The notes beneath the pieces are model-generated. The model searched no databases and had not been told where the DNA came from. It worked only from the letters and a program-made list of their open reading frames with translations. The translations under genes were made by a program, and so were the position numbers. 64,000 nucleotides of DNA from an uncultured Alphaproteobacteria bacterium (GTDB lineage: Bacteria; Pseudomonadota; Alphaproteobacteria; Micropepsales; Micropepsaceae): positions 20,211-84,210 of the forward strand of contig CADECX010000008.1 in the NCBI GenBank assembly GCA_902825865.1, written 5' to 3'. Shown here piece by piece: positions 8,290 through 17,332 of this stretch (position 1 is its first letter; every line of letters begins with the position of its first letter).

Positions 8290-8544
8290 TCAGCCCCCGC
8301 TCATCGGCGGCAGAAAAGCGATTTCGTCGCCGTCGGCGATGGCTTGCGACAGATCATGCGCCACGCATTGATTGACGATCATCCGGGTAGGCGTGGCCGC
8401 CATGGCTTGGCCCAGAAGCGGTTCTCGCTCCGCCAGCCAATGGTTAAGCTCGCCCAATGTGCCTACGCCATCAGGCAGCGCGATTTCGCCGAGGCCGGCC
8501 GGCGCCACGTCGCCAAACTTGCCCAGGAAAACCAGATGAATCAC
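8290..8544 (-). CDS. moaD: Molybdopterin synthase sulfur-carrier subunit MoaD
   Basis: 84 residues, beta-grasp ubiquitin-like fold. The C-terminus FLPPMSGG carries the Gly-Gly needed for thiocarboxylate formation and insertion into MoaE. First gene of the minus-strand cofactor run, divergent from nasT across 87 bases. The central region (TPTRMIVNQCVAHDL) is normal for the family. Confidence 0.93.
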   Translation of the reverse strand: MIHLVFLGKFGDVAPAGLGEIALPDGVGTLGELNHWLAEREPLLGQAMAATPTRMIVNQCVAHDLSQAIADGDEIAFLPPMSGG

Positions 8545-8594
8545 TTAGGCCTCCGCCGCCTGCGTCAATCGTCACCTACAATAGGCCAAGAGGC

Positions 8595-8625
8595 TTGGCG
8601 AAAAAAGCGCAGCTGCCGTTATACT
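8595..8625 (+). promoter_or_regulatory. Possible sigma-70 promoter of nasT giving a leaderless mRNA
   Basis: TTGGCG at 8595-8600 and TATACT at 8620-8625, spacer 19. The expected transcription start falls on or next to the A of the nasT ATG at 8632, and there is no Shine-Dalgarno. Prediction from sequence only; the spacing is long. Confidence 0.35.
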
Positions 8626-8631
8626 GGCGCC

Positions 8632-9216
8632 ATGTCCTTGACCATTCTCCTGATCGATACCGAGGAAAACCGCGCCCGGGCGTTGGAAGAAAAGCTCTCC
8701 CAATCCGGTTTTGCGCGGGTGATCCGCGCCGAAGGCCCCGACTTGGCGCAAGCGGTGGAACGTGCCAAGCCCGATCTGGTGATCATTGATATGGCGTTGC
8801 CGGACCGCGACGCGCTGGAAGACATCCGCGCCGTGTCCGCCGCCAATCCGGTGGTGATGTTCGCGGGCACCGACGATCCCGCTTTCGCCCAGGAAGCCAT
8901 CGCCGCCGGTGTCTGTTCCTACAATCTTTCCGGCGTGGCGCTTCAGGATGTGCGGCCGATCATGGCTTCGGCGGTGGCCCTGTTCAAACGCTACCACCAT
9001 GTCGAAACCGAGCTTGCCGCCGCCAAGGCGCTGCTGGACGAGCGCCGCCTGATCGAACGCGCCAAGGCCATCCTGATGAAAGACCGCAAGATGACCGAGC
9101 CGGAAGCCTATCGCTGGCTGCAGAAGAAGGCGATGAACGAAAGCCGCAAGCTGGCGCAGGTGGTCGCGGATTTTGTCGCGGAGGATGAAAATCAGCGGCG
9201 GGAGAGCAAGCCATGA
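8632..9216 (+). CDS. nasT: NasT-type ANTAR antiterminator with pseudo-receiver domain
   Basis: 194 residues. Residues 1-120 are a receiver-like domain (ILLIDTEEN, VIIDMALPDRD) in which the usual conserved Lys near residue 105 is not evident (SYNLSGV), so phosphorylation control is unlikely. Residues 130-185 are a clear ANTAR RNA-binding domain (RRLIERAKAILMKDRKMTEPEAYRWLQ). Known NasT proteins relieve termination in nitrate-assimilation leaders when released by NasS. Stop overlaps the next start (ATGA). Start ATG 8632 begins MSLTILLIDTEE; longer in-frame versions would run antisense across moaD. Likely targets here: leaders at 10404-10666 and 1199-1503. Confidence 0.9.
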   Translation: MSLTILLIDTEENRARALEEKLSQSGFARVIRAEGPDLAQAVERAKPDLVIIDMALPDRDALEDIRAVSAANPVVMFAGTDDPAFAQEAIAAGVCSYNLSGVALQDVRPIMASAVALFKRYHHVETELAAAKALLDERRLIERAKAILMKDRKMTEPEAYRWLQKKAMNESRKLAQVVADFVAEDENQRRESKP

Positions 9217-10403
9217 GCGAAGTGATCGCCTTGAAAAGCCCGCGCTCCGGAACCAGGCTGCGCATCGGCTTCCTGCGGCTGACGGATTCGGCCACCGCCA
9301 TCGTGGCGCAGGAGTTCGGCTATTTCGCCGAGGAGGGCATCGACGCCGAACTGATCGAAGAGCCGTCCTGGGCCAATATCGCCGACAAGCTGGCTTACGG
9401 TTTTCTGGACGCGGCGGTGATCATCCCGCCGCTGGCCTTTGCCATTGAGCTGGGCCTGCGAGGCATCAGCCAGAAGCTGATAATCCCCTGCAATATCAGC
9501 CTGGGCGGCAACACCATCACCCTGGCCCGCGATCTGGCGCTGCAAGTGCGCGAGACCGCCGACAAGAAAGCGATTTCGACGCCGCATGCCCTGGCGGCCT
9601 GCCTGAAGGCGCGTCCCCAGCCTTTGCCGCTGGGCATCGTGCATTCCTATTCCACCCACAATCTGCTGCTGCGCTATTGGCTGGCGACGGCGGGTTTGGA
9701 AGCGGGCCGCGATGTGCGCCTCAGCGTGGTGCCGCCGGCGCGCGCCGTCGAAGCCTTGCAGTCGGGGCAGATCAGCGGCTTCTGCGCCGGCGCGCCCTGG
9801 GGCGAAATCGCGGTCCGGGCCGGCGCCGGGATCAATGTGGCATCGTCCGACGATGTCTGGCGCGCCGCGCCCGAAAAAGCCTTTGCGGTGCGCGCCCATT
9901 GGGCGGAAGAAAATCCCGCCGCGCTCAAAGGCGCGGTGCGCGCCCTGGTGCGCGCGGCGCAATTCTGTGACGCGCCGGAAAACGCCTCCTATACCGGGGC
10001 CCTGTTGTCGCGGCAAAAATATTTGGGCGTCGACAGTCACGCGATCCTGTCCTCCCTGCCCGGCGGCGCCATCGCACCCGACAACCAGTCGCGCTTCTGG
10101 CGCGGCGCCGCGATGTTTCCCTGGAGAAGTCATGCGCTGTGGTTCCTGGGGCAGATGGCGCGCTGGGACCTGATCGGGAACGTCGACCAAGAGGCGCTGG
10201 CGGCGCGGGTCTATCGCTGCGACCTTTATCGCGCCGCCGTCTTGCCGTTGGGTGTCGATGTTCCCAAAGCCGATGCCAAAAGCGAAGGCGCCCATCCCGC
10301 CAATTGGGAGCTGGATGCCAGTCCCAGGCCCATTGCCATGGGTCCGGATGGCTTCTGCGACGGGGCGATTTTTGAGGCCGCCCCTGTCACGGCTAGTTTT
10401 TAG
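9213..10403 (+). CDS. nasS: NasS-type nitrate/nitrite sensor (NrtA/CmpA-like)
   Basis: 396 residues of the NrtA/CmpA periplasmic-binding-protein fold (LRIGFLRLTDSATAIVAQEFGYF, SLGGNTITL, HSYSTHNLLLRYWL, RAHWAEENP). No signal peptide or lipobox precedes the binding domain and no ABC permease or ATPase is adjacent, so it fits a cytoplasmic sensor, not a transporter subunit. Its ATGA overlap with nasT supports a NasS-NasT pair that holds NasT inactive until nitrate or nitrite binds. The order nasT-nasS differs from the nasS-nasT order usually described. Confidence 0.85.
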   Translation: MSEVIALKSPRSGTRLRIGFLRLTDSATAIVAQEFGYFAEEGIDAELIEEPSWANIADKLAYGFLDAAVIIPPLAFAIELGLRGISQKLIIPCNISLGGNTITLARDLALQVRETADKKAISTPHALAACLKARPQPLPLGIVHSYSTHNLLLRYWLATAGLEAGRDVRLSVVPPARAVEALQSGQISGFCAGAPWGEIAVRAGAGINVASSDDVWRAAPEKAFAVRAHWAEENPAALKGAVRALVRAAQFCDAPENASYTGALLSRQKYLGVDSHAILSSLPGGAIAPDNQSRFWRGAAMFPWRSHALWFLGQMARWDLIGNVDQEALAARVYRCDLYRAAVLPLGVDVPKADAKSEGAHPANWELDASPRPIAMGPDGFCDGAIFEAAPVTASF

Positions 10404-10570
10404 GCAGTGAGAGTGCGCTGCACAATTTTTGGTCGTTTGGCATGACCTTTGTGCATGTAAGCCCACTGATTCGTTGAAAATTTCCCGGAAAACCGCCTTT
10501 TTGCGCTCGCAAAAAACTGGCCCAACTCTTGCGATGAGGTAAACGACGGGCCTGAGCGCCTGGCCGGGAT

Positions 10571-10588
10571 GCACTCAATGGCGGGTGC
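10571..10588 (+). promoter_or_regulatory. Candidate NasT-binding hexaloop hairpin
   Basis: GCACTC-AATGGC-GGGTGC: a six-pair stem (one T-G wobble) with loop AATGGC, having A at loop position 1 and G at 4 as known for ANTAR-protein targets. A second, matching hexaloop was not found with certainty. Confidence 0.55.
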
Positions 10589-10620
10589 TAACCGGGAGCA
10601 AGACATGACCACCCGCGGGC

Positions 10621-10666
10621 CAATGGCGGTTCGCATGCGGCGCAAAAGCGCCTCAGCGAGCCATTG
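10621..10666 (+). promoter_or_regulatory. Hairpin masking the narK start region
   Basis: Arms CAATGGC (10621-10627) and GCCATTG (10660-10666) enclose an inner GGCGC-AAAA-GCGCC stem. The 3' arm ends directly against the narK ATG and contains any ribosome-binding site. CAATGGCGG also occurs at 10576-10584 inside the hexaloop hairpin, so GCCATTG can pair with either copy. No U-run follows, so it would act on translation more than on termination. Confidence 0.55.
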
Positions 10667-11872
10667 ATGAAGAGCGCATTCCTCAAAGCCGGGCATCTTC
10701 CGACCCTGATCGCCTGCTTCGCCTATTTCGATCTCAGCTTCATGGTTTGGGTCATTCTCGGCCCCATGGCCGTGCTGATCGCCAATGACCTGGGCCTCAA
10801 CCCGGGTCAAAAGGGTCTGATGGTCGCTGTGCCGGTTCTGGCCGGGGCCTTGCTGCGCATCGTCAATGGGATCCTGGTCGGACAGCTTCATCCCCGCCTG
10901 ACTGGCATCATCATGCAACTGATCGTCATCGCCGGACTGATCGGCGCCTGGCTGATCGACATTCAAAGTTTCCAGCAGATGTTGATCTTGGGCGTTGTGC
11001 TCGGTGTCGCCGGCGCGTCCTTCGCCATCGCGCTGCCCATGGTGTCCTATTGGTATCCGCCGGAACATCAGGGCATGGCGCTGGGCCTGGCGGGCGCCGG
11101 AAATTCCGGCACCGTGCTGGCCTCGCTGTTCGTACCGGGCCTGGCGGTGGCGCTGGGCTGGCACAATGTGCTGGGCTTGGCCGCCCTGCCCCTGATCGCG
11201 GTGTTTGTGCTGTTCTTCTTCACCGCCAAGAACAGCCCGCAATGTCCGCCGCCCAAGTCGCTGGCCGACTATGGCCGTATCCTGAAATCGGGCGACGCCT
11301 GGCTGTTGATGTTCTTCTACAGCATCAGCTTCGGCGGCTTTGTCGGCCTGTCCTCCTTCCTGCCGATCTATTTCCACGACCAGTTCGGCCTGGCGCCGAT
11401 CAAGGCCGGCTACTTCACCGCCGCCTGTGTTTTCGCCGGCTCCTTCGCCCGCCCCTTTGGCGGCGCCTTGGCCGACCGTATCGGCGGCACACGTTCGCTG
11501 GCCTTTGTCTATCTGCTGGTAGCGGGCATTCTGTTCACCATCGCGCGCGGCGCTCTGTCGGTGCAGGCCACCTTGGTGCTGCTGATCGTCGGCATGTCGG
11601 CGCTGGGCATGGGCAATGGCGCGGTGTTCCAGCTGGTGCCGCAGCGTTTCCGCCAGGATGTCGGCCTGATGACCGGTCTGGTCGGCATGACCGGCGGGGT
11701 GGGCGGTTTCTATCTCGCCGCCAGCCTGGGCTATGCCCAGCAATATACCGGCAGCTATGCCTTCGGCTTCTCGGTCTTTGCCGGCATGGCCGTGGTCGCC
11801 TTCCTGGGCATCATGCGGGTTCGGCCCCGTTGGCGGCGCGAAGGCACCACCCTGGCAACCGCGCGCATCTGA
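10667..11872 (+). CDS. narK: NarK-family nitrate/nitrite MFS transporter
   Basis: 401 residues, 12 predicted membrane segments. It has both nitrate-signature regions of the NNP family: GLAGAGNSGTVLASL near residue 143 and GMGNGAVFQLVPQRF near residue 312. Imports nitrate (or exchanges nitrite) across the inner membrane for NasA/NirBD. Start: ATG at 10667 directly after a hairpin; an in-frame TTG just before it is less likely. First gene of the narK-nirBD-nasA-hemD-mobA operon; nirB follows after 10 bases. Confidence 0.92.
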   Translation: MKSAFLKAGHLPTLIACFAYFDLSFMVWVILGPMAVLIANDLGLNPGQKGLMVAVPVLAGALLRIVNGILVGQLHPRLTGIIMQLIVIAGLIGAWLIDIQSFQQMLILGVVLGVAGASFAIALPMVSYWYPPEHQGMALGLAGAGNSGTVLASLFVPGLAVALGWHNVLGLAALPLIAVFVLFFFTAKNSPQCPPPKSLADYGRILKSGDAWLLMFFYSISFGGFVGLSSFLPIYFHDQFGLAPIKAGYFTAACVFAGSFARPFGGALADRIGGTRSLAFVYLLVAGILFTIARGALSVQATLVLLIVGMSALGMGNGAVFQLVPQRFRQDVGLMTGLVGMTGGVGGFYLAASLGYAQQYTGSYAFGFSVFAGMAVVAFLGIMRVRPRWRREGTTLATARI

Positions 11873-11882
11873 GGTCACGCAC

Positions 11883-14345
11883 ATGAACATGATCTCGGAT
11901 CCCCGCGAACATCTGGTGGTGATCGGCAATGGCATGGCCGGCATGCGCACGGTCGAGGAATTGCTCAAGCTGCCGGGCGGCAAGCGCTTCCGCATCACGG
12001 TGTTCGGCGCCGAACCGCACGTGAACTACAACCGCATCATGCTTTCCAGCGTGCTGGCGGGCGACAAAAGCATCGACGAAATCGTCATCAACAGCCGGGA
12101 ATGGTATGCCGAGAATGAGATCAATCTGATCACCGGCGATGCGGTCAAGAAGATCGACCGCGAAACTCGTACCGTCATATCAGCTTCCGGCGTGGAAGTG
12201 CGTTATGACAAGATCCTGATCGCCACCGGATCGCGGCCGCTGGCGCCGCCCATTCCCGGCCTGGGCCTGCCCGGCACCTGCGCCTTCCGCGATATCGCCG
12301 ATGTCGACAAGATGCTGGCAGCGGCCAAGACCCACAAACGCGCCGTGGTGATCGGCGGCGGCTTGCTGGGCCTGGAAGCGGCCTGGGGCCTCAAGCAGCG
12401 CGGCATGTCGGTGGCGCTGGTTCACTTGATGCCCACCTTGATGGAGCGCCAGCTCGATGCCGCGGCGGGTCAGCTGTTGCAGCGCGACCTGGACCGGCGC
12501 GGTATCGCGTTCTTCACGGATGGCCAGACGGAAGAAATCACCGGTACCGATCGCGCCGAGGGTGTGCAACTGGCCGATGGCCGCTTCATTCCCGCCGATC
12601 TGGTGGTGCTGGCCATCGGCATCCGTCCCAATATCGATCTCGCCAAGGCCGCCGATCTGGAAGTCAATCGCGGCATCGTCGTCACCGACGATATGCGCAC
12701 CAGTGACCCCGATATCTTCTCGGTCGGGGAATGCGTCGAACATCGCGGCGCGGTGTTCGGGCTGGTCGCCCCGATCTGGGACCAGGCCAAGGTCTGCGCC
12801 TCCCGCCTGGCGGGTGACGAGACCGCCCTTTTCACCAGCCGCGCCTTGGCCACCAGTCTCAAGATCACCGGCGTCGATGTTTTCTCTGCCGGCGCCCTGA
12901 TGGCAGAAGGCGGCGATGACGACGAGATCACCCTGCGCGACGACAATCGCGGGCTTTACAAGAAAATCGTGGTGCGCGACGGCAAATTGGTCGGCGCGGT
13001 GCTGTATGGCGATGTCGCCGATGGCCAATGGTATCTGGGTCTGATACGCGACAAGACAGACATACGCGAAATGCGCGACAAGCTGGTATTCGGCCGCGCC
13101 TTTGCCGAAAGCTTGCCGCCGGGCAAGACCGGTCCCGATACCGCGTCCATGCCCGACGACGCCCAGATCTGCGGCTGCAATGGCGTCTCCAAGGGCAGCA
13201 TCGTCTGCGCCATCAAGGACAAGGGGCTGGTGTCGTTGTCGCAGGTGCGTTCCCACACCAAGGCCTCGGCGTCCTGCGGCCAATGCACCAACCTGGTCGA
13301 AGCCATTCTGGCCGACACGTTGGGCGGCGCGGTGGAAAAGAAGGCGCCCTCGATTTGCGAATGCACCGATGCGGGTCATGACGCGGTGCGGCAGGGCATT
13401 GTGGCGCAAAGTCTCAAGACCATGGGCGCGGTGCGCGCCGCCTTTGGCTGGAAGAAGCCGGAGGGCTGCCACAAATGCCGTCCGGCGCTGAATTATTATC
13501 TGATTTGCGCCTGGCCGGGCGAATATTCCGACGATTCCCGCTCACGATTCATCAATGAGCGCGCCCACGCCAATATCCAGAAGGACGGCACCTACAGCGT
13601 TGTGCCGCGCATGTGGGGCGGCGTCACCACGCCGTCGGAACTCCATGCCATTGCCGCGGTGGCGGAGAAATTCAACATCCCCACCGTCAAGGTCACCGGC
13701 GGCCAGCGCATCGATCTTTTGGGCGTGAAGAAGGAAGACCTGCCTGCCGTATGGGGCGATCTCAGCAAAGCCGGCATGGTGTCAGGCCATGCCTATGCCA
13801 AGGGGCTGCGCACCGTGAAGACCTGTGTCGGCAGCGAATGGTGCCGCTTCGGCACCCAGGATTCCACCGGCCTGGGCATCAAGCTGGAAAAAATGTGCTG
13901 GGGCTCCTGGACACCGCACAAGGTCAAGTTCGCCGTCTCGGGCTGCCCGCGCAATTGCGCCGAAGCCACCATCAAGGATTTGGGCGTGGTCTGTGTTGAA
14001 GCCGGCTACGACCTTCTGGTCGGCGGCAATGGCGGCGTGGATGTGCGGGTCACCGATCCCTTGGTGCGCGTCGCCACCGAGGAGGATGTGCTGGAATATA
14101 CCGGCGCCTTCATGCAGCTCTATCGTGAGGAGGCCCATTATCTGGAGCGCACCGCGCCCTGGATCGCGCGGGTCGGCATCGCCTATGTCAAAAAACGGCT
14201 TGTCGATGACGCGGAAGGGCGCCGCAGCCTGAATGCCCGCTTCCTTTATTCCCAGAAATTCAGTCAGGACGATCCCTGGGCGGCGCGCGCCGGCGGGCTG
14301 GATGCCCAAGAATTCACCAAGCTGCCGGAGCTGGCCGATGCATGA
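11883..14345 (+). CDS. nirB: Assimilatory nitrite reductase [NAD(P)H] large subunit NirB
   Basis: 820 residues, full length. Six-electron reduction of nitrite to ammonium. Domain order: FAD-binding (VVIGNGMAGMRTVEELL) and NAD-binding (AVVIGGGLLGLEAAWGL) halves of a disulfide-oxidoreductase fold; a BFD-like [2Fe-2S] domain (CGCNG...CGQC, about residues 438-472); a second Cys region (CECTD...CHKC); ferredoxin-like nitrite/sulfite reductase domain; and the [4Fe-4S]-siroheme Cys sets TCVGSEWC and SGCPRNC. Start ATG 11883 has the FAD motif right behind it. Overlaps nirD by 8 bases. Confidence 0.96.
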   Translation: MNMISDPREHLVVIGNGMAGMRTVEELLKLPGGKRFRITVFGAEPHVNYNRIMLSSVLAGDKSIDEIVINSREWYAENEINLITGDAVKKIDRETRTVISASGVEVRYDKILIATGSRPLAPPIPGLGLPGTCAFRDIADVDKMLAAAKTHKRAVVIGGGLLGLEAAWGLKQRGMSVALVHLMPTLMERQLDAAAGQLLQRDLDRRGIAFFTDGQTEEITGTDRAEGVQLADGRFIPADLVVLAIGIRPNIDLAKAADLEVNRGIVVTDDMRTSDPDIFSVGECVEHRGAVFGLVAPIWDQAKVCASRLAGDETALFTSRALATSLKITGVDVFSAGALMAEGGDDDEITLRDDNRGLYKKIVVRDGKLVGAVLYGDVADGQWYLGLIRDKTDIREMRDKLVFGRAFAESLPPGKTGPDTASMPDDAQICGCNGVSKGSIVCAIKDKGLVSLSQVRSHTKASASCGQCTNLVEAILADTLGGAVEKKAPSICECTDAGHDAVRQGIVAQSLKTMGAVRAAFGWKKPEGCHKCRPALNYYLICAWPGEYSDDSRSRFINERAHANIQKDGTYSVVPRMWGGVTTPSELHAIAAVAEKFNIPTVKVTGGQRIDLLGVKKEDLPAVWGDLSKAGMVSGHAYAKGLRTVKTCVGSEWCRFGTQDSTGLGIKLEKMCWGSWTPHKVKFAVSGCPRNCAEATIKDLGVVCVEAGYDLLVGGNGGVDVRVTDPLVRVATEEDVLEYTGAFMQLYREEAHYLERTAPWIARVGIAYVKKRLVDDAEGRRSLNARFLYSQKFSQDDPWAARAGGLDAQEFTKLPELADA

Positions 14346-14679
14346 TGTCGTGTGGAAAAAGATCGGGCCGCTTTCCAACATTCCGGTGCGCGGCGCCCGG
14401 CGCTTGTGTTTCGGCTTGGGCGGCAAGCCGATCGCGGTGTTCCGCACCGGCGAAGACAAGTTCTTCGCCCTGGTCGATGAATGCCCCCACAAGAAGGGAC
14501 CTTTGTCGGAAGGTATCGTCTCCGGCAACACCATCACCTGCCCGTTGCACAATTGGGTGATCGGACTGGATACCGGCATCGCGGCGGAGCCCGATGAGGG
14601 CAAAACCCAAACCGTGCCGGTCAAACTGGAAAATGGCGAGCTTTATATCGGCCTGGAACTCGAGCGGGCACCTGCGTGA
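14338..14679 (+). CDS. nirD: Nitrite reductase small subunit NirD (Rieske-type)
   Basis: 113 residues. Rieske fold with both cluster motifs intact, CPHKKGPLSEG and CPLHNW (Cys-X-His and Cys-X2-His). Some enterobacterial NirD proteins lack these ligands; this one should bind a [2Fe-2S] cluster. Start ATG overlaps the nirB end by 8 bases and its stop overlaps the nasA GTG by 4 bases, giving tight translational coupling. Confidence 0.94.
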   Translation: MHDVVWKKIGPLSNIPVRGARRLCFGLGGKPIAVFRTGEDKFFALVDECPHKKGPLSEGIVSGNTITCPLHNWVIGLDTGIAAEPDEGKTQTVPVKLENGELYIGLELERAPA

Positions 14680-17330
14680 CACGCACCACATGTCCCTATT
14701 GCGGCGTAGGCTGCGGGGTGGCGGTAGTAGACGGCGTGCCCAAAGGCGATGCCGCCCATCCCGCCAATTTCGGCCTTCTATGCTCCAAGGGCGCGGCGCT
14801 GAAAGACACGCTGGCCCTGCCCGACCGCCTCATGGTGCCGACCATCCATGGCCGTGAGGCCACTTGGGACGAAGCGCTGGGCACCATCGCGGCGGAATTT
14901 TCCCGCATCCGCGCCGAGCACGGGCCAGACGCCATTGCCTTTTATGTCTCCGGCCAGTTTCTTACCGAGGATTATTACGCCGCCAACAAGCTGATGAAGG
15001 GCTTCATCGGCTCCGGCAATATCGACACCAATTCGCGCCTCTGCATGTCGTCTTCGGTGGCCGGTCATGTCCGCGCTTTTGGCGAAGATGTGGTGCCGGG
15101 CTGTTATGACGATCTGGAAGAAGCCGATCTGGTGATCCAGGTCGGCAGCAACATGGCCTGGTGCCACCCCGTCCTCTATCAGCGGATGATGGCAGCCCGG
15201 GAAAAGCGCGGCACCAAGGTCGTCACCATCGATCCCCGGCGCACCGCCACCGCCGAGACCGCCGATCTGCATCTGGCGCTGGCGCCCGGCGCCGATGTGG
15301 TGTTGTGGAGCGGGCTGCTCGTCTATCTCGCCAACCACGGCAATCTCGACAAAGAATGGATCGCAAACCATGTCTCGGGCTTTGAGGAAACGCTGGAAGC
15401 CGCCCGCACGGCCGCGCCCTCCATCGCCTTCACCGCCGCTGCCGCGGACCTGCGCGTGGAAGATGTGCGCGCTTTTTATGAGATGTTCGCCGCTACCGAA
15501 CGGGTGGTGACGCTCTATTCCCAGGGCGTCAACCAATCCTCGAGCGGCACCGACAAGGTCAATGCCATCCTCAATTGCCATCTGGCGACGGCACGCATCG
15601 GCCGCCCCGGCATGGGGCCCTTCTCGCTCACCGGCCAGCCCAATGCCATGGGCGGGCGCGAGGTCGGCGGCTTGGCCAACCAGCTTGCCTCTCACATGGC
15701 CTTCACACCCAAGGACATCGATCTGGTCGGCCGTTTCTGGCGGTCACGGCAAATGGCAACCAAGCCGGGTTTGAAAGCCGTCGATCTGTTCGAAGCCGTG
15801 GGCGACGGGCGGGTGAAAGCGGTGTGGATCGCCGCCACCAATCCGGCGGACTCCATGCCGCGCGCCGGAAAGGTACGCGAAGCTTTGAAGAAATGCCCTC
15901 TGGTGATCGTGGCCGACGCCTGGCCCACCGACACCACCGCCCTGGCCCATATCGTCTTGCCCGCCGCAAGCTGGGCCGAAAAGGACGGCACGGTCACCAA
16001 TTCCGAGCGCTGCATTTCTCGCCAGCGCGCCTTTCGCGCCGGACCCGGCCAGGCGCGCCCCGATTGGTGGATGTTCGCCGAAATCGGCCGCCGCATGGGA
16101 TGGGAAAAAGATTTTGCCTGGCAAGTGCCCGCCGATGTCTTTCGCGAGCATGCCGCGCTTTCGGCTTTTGAGAATAACGGCGCCCGGGCTTTCAATCTGG
16201 GCGGCCTGGCCGACATCAGCGACAGCGAATTTGACGATCTGTCGCCGGTGCAATGGCCGGTGCCCAAACCCGGCAACGGCGTCACCGGTCCACGCCTGTT
16301 CGCGCGCGGCGGATTTTCGACCCCAGACCGGCGCGCCCGCATGGTGCCGCTGGCGCTGCGCCCCGAGGAGGAAGCGGCGGAATCCTCCCTCACCTTGAAC
16401 ACCGGGCGGGTGCGCGACCAGTGGCACACCATGACCCGCACCGGACGGGTGCCGCATCTGATGACCCATGTCTCCGGCCCCAGCATCGCCTTGCATCGCC
16501 GCGATGCGGCGGCGCGGGGTATCACAGATAAGGGATTGGCGCGGATCGAAAGCGACCAGGGCGCGATGGTGATGCGCGCCTCGCTGGATGAAGGGGTGCG
16601 GCCCGGCGATGTCTTCGCGCCCATGCACTGGACCGACCAGTTCACCTCCTCCGGGCCCATCGACCGGCTGGTGCATGCCAAGACCGATCCGGTTTCCGGC
16701 CAGCCCGATCTCAAAGGCACCAAGGTCATCGTCCAAGCCATCGAAGAATCCTGGCGCGGCCACCTCTTCCGTCTCAGCGGCGGCGAGCCGGAGCTCAGCG
16801 AGGCTTTGTGGTGGTCCAAGGCGCAGATCGCCGGCGGTTTCGCCTTTGAGCTGGCAGGATGGAATGCCCTGCAGCGGGAAGTGCATTCCGAAGGCGTGCT
16901 GCGACGCTTGCTGCGCATTTCGGCGGAAACCGAACTGGTCTCTTATTCCGATCCGCGTAAAGCGATGTTCCGCTATGCCGGCATTCTGCATGGCCAGCTG
17001 GTGGCTTGCGTCTTCTTCGGCCCGCCGGGCGCGGATTTCGCCGGTGTGGAGCAAGCCAAGGCGCTGCTGGGCAAAGACATCTCGGCGGTGGAGCGTATCG
17101 CGCTGTTGGCCGGAATCGCCAAAAGCGGCGAATCCGCGGCAGGCGGCAAAATCGTCTGTTCCTGCTTCTCGGTGAGTGAGGAGAAAATCAAGGCCGCCAT
17201 CCAAGCCGAGGGCCTGATCACCGCGGCCCAGATCGGCGCAAGGCTCAAGGCCGGCACCAATTGCGGCTCCTGCATTCCCGAACTGAAGAAACTGTTGCAG
17301 ACTGCGCCTTCCTTGAGCGCGGCGGAATAG
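14676..17330 (+). CDS. nasA: Assimilatory nitrate reductase catalytic subunit NasA
   Basis: 884 residues. N-terminal [4Fe-4S] motif TTCPYCGVGCGV with CSKGAAL downstream, then the bis-MGD molybdopterin oxidoreductase fold with SRLCMSSSVAG (Cys is the expected Mo ligand) and the C-terminal molydopterin-dinucleotide-binding domain (LNTGRVRDQWHTMTRTG). The last 60 residues are a BFD-like [2Fe-2S] domain (CSCFSVSEE...CGSC), as in Klebsiella-type NasA. Start is GTG in a GTGA overlap with nirD. No Tat signal: cytoplasmic. No separate NasB-type reductase is adjacent, so the electron donor is unclear. Confidence 0.95.
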   Translation: MTRTTCPYCGVGCGVAVVDGVPKGDAAHPANFGLLCSKGAALKDTLALPDRLMVPTIHGREATWDEALGTIAAEFSRIRAEHGPDAIAFYVSGQFLTEDYYAANKLMKGFIGSGNIDTNSRLCMSSSVAGHVRAFGEDVVPGCYDDLEEADLVIQVGSNMAWCHPVLYQRMMAAREKRGTKVVTIDPRRTATAETADLHLALAPGADVVLWSGLLVYLANHGNLDKEWIANHVSGFEETLEAARTAAPSIAFTAAAADLRVEDVRAFYEMFAATERVVTLYSQGVNQSSSGTDKVNAILNCHLATARIGRPGMGPFSLTGQPNAMGGREVGGLANQLASHMAFTPKDIDLVGRFWRSRQMATKPGLKAVDLFEAVGDGRVKAVWIAATNPADSMPRAGKVREALKKCPLVIVADAWPTDTTALAHIVLPAASWAEKDGTVTNSERCISRQRAFRAGPGQARPDWWMFAEIGRRMGWEKDFAWQVPADVFREHAALSAFENNGARAFNLGGLADISDSEFDDLSPVQWPVPKPGNGVTGPRLFARGGFSTPDRRARMVPLALRPEEEAAESSLTLNTGRVRDQWHTMTRTGRVPHLMTHVSGPSIALHRRDAAARGITDKGLARIESDQGAMVMRASLDEGVRPGDVFAPMHWTDQFTSSGPIDRLVHAKTDPVSGQPDLKGTKVIVQAIEESWRGHLFRLSGGEPELSEALWWSKAQIAGGFAFELAGWNALQREVHSEGVLRRLLRISAETELVSYSDPRKAMFRYAGILHGQLVACVFFGPPGADFAGVEQAKALLGKDISAVERIALLAGIAKSGESAAGGKIVCSCFSVSEEKIKAAIQAEGLITAAQIGARLKAGTNCGSCIPELKKLLQTAPSLSAAE

Positions 17331-17332
17331 AG

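Larger units (their letters stand above)
10404..10666 (+). promoter_or_regulatory. Long structured leader of the nas operon
   Basis: 263 bases between nasS and narK without a gene. It has a palindrome of T5GCG/CGCA5 (10498-10515), a hexaloop hairpin (10571-10588), an alternative stem GCGGGTG/CACCCGC (10581-10616) that reuses the 3' arm of the hexaloop hairpin, and a hairpin ending at the start codon (10621-10666). Such mutually exclusive pairings are what an antitermination or translational switch needs. Confidence 0.65.

Noticed and set aside
9213..10403. Nitrate ABC-transporter binding protein NrtA
   Set aside because: No signal peptide or lipobox, no NrtB/C/D genes, and it is overlapped by nasT, so the NasS sensor role is favoured.
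10438..10453. Sigma-54 promoter for the nas operon
   Set aside because: TGGCATG-N4-TTGT resembles the consensus, but the essential GC at -12 is GT, so I do not count it.
10400..11998. Minus-strand open frames of 460-532 codons opposite nasS and narK
   Set aside because: Low-complexity His/Gln/Gly/Ala-rich translations typical of antisense frames in GC-rich DNA.
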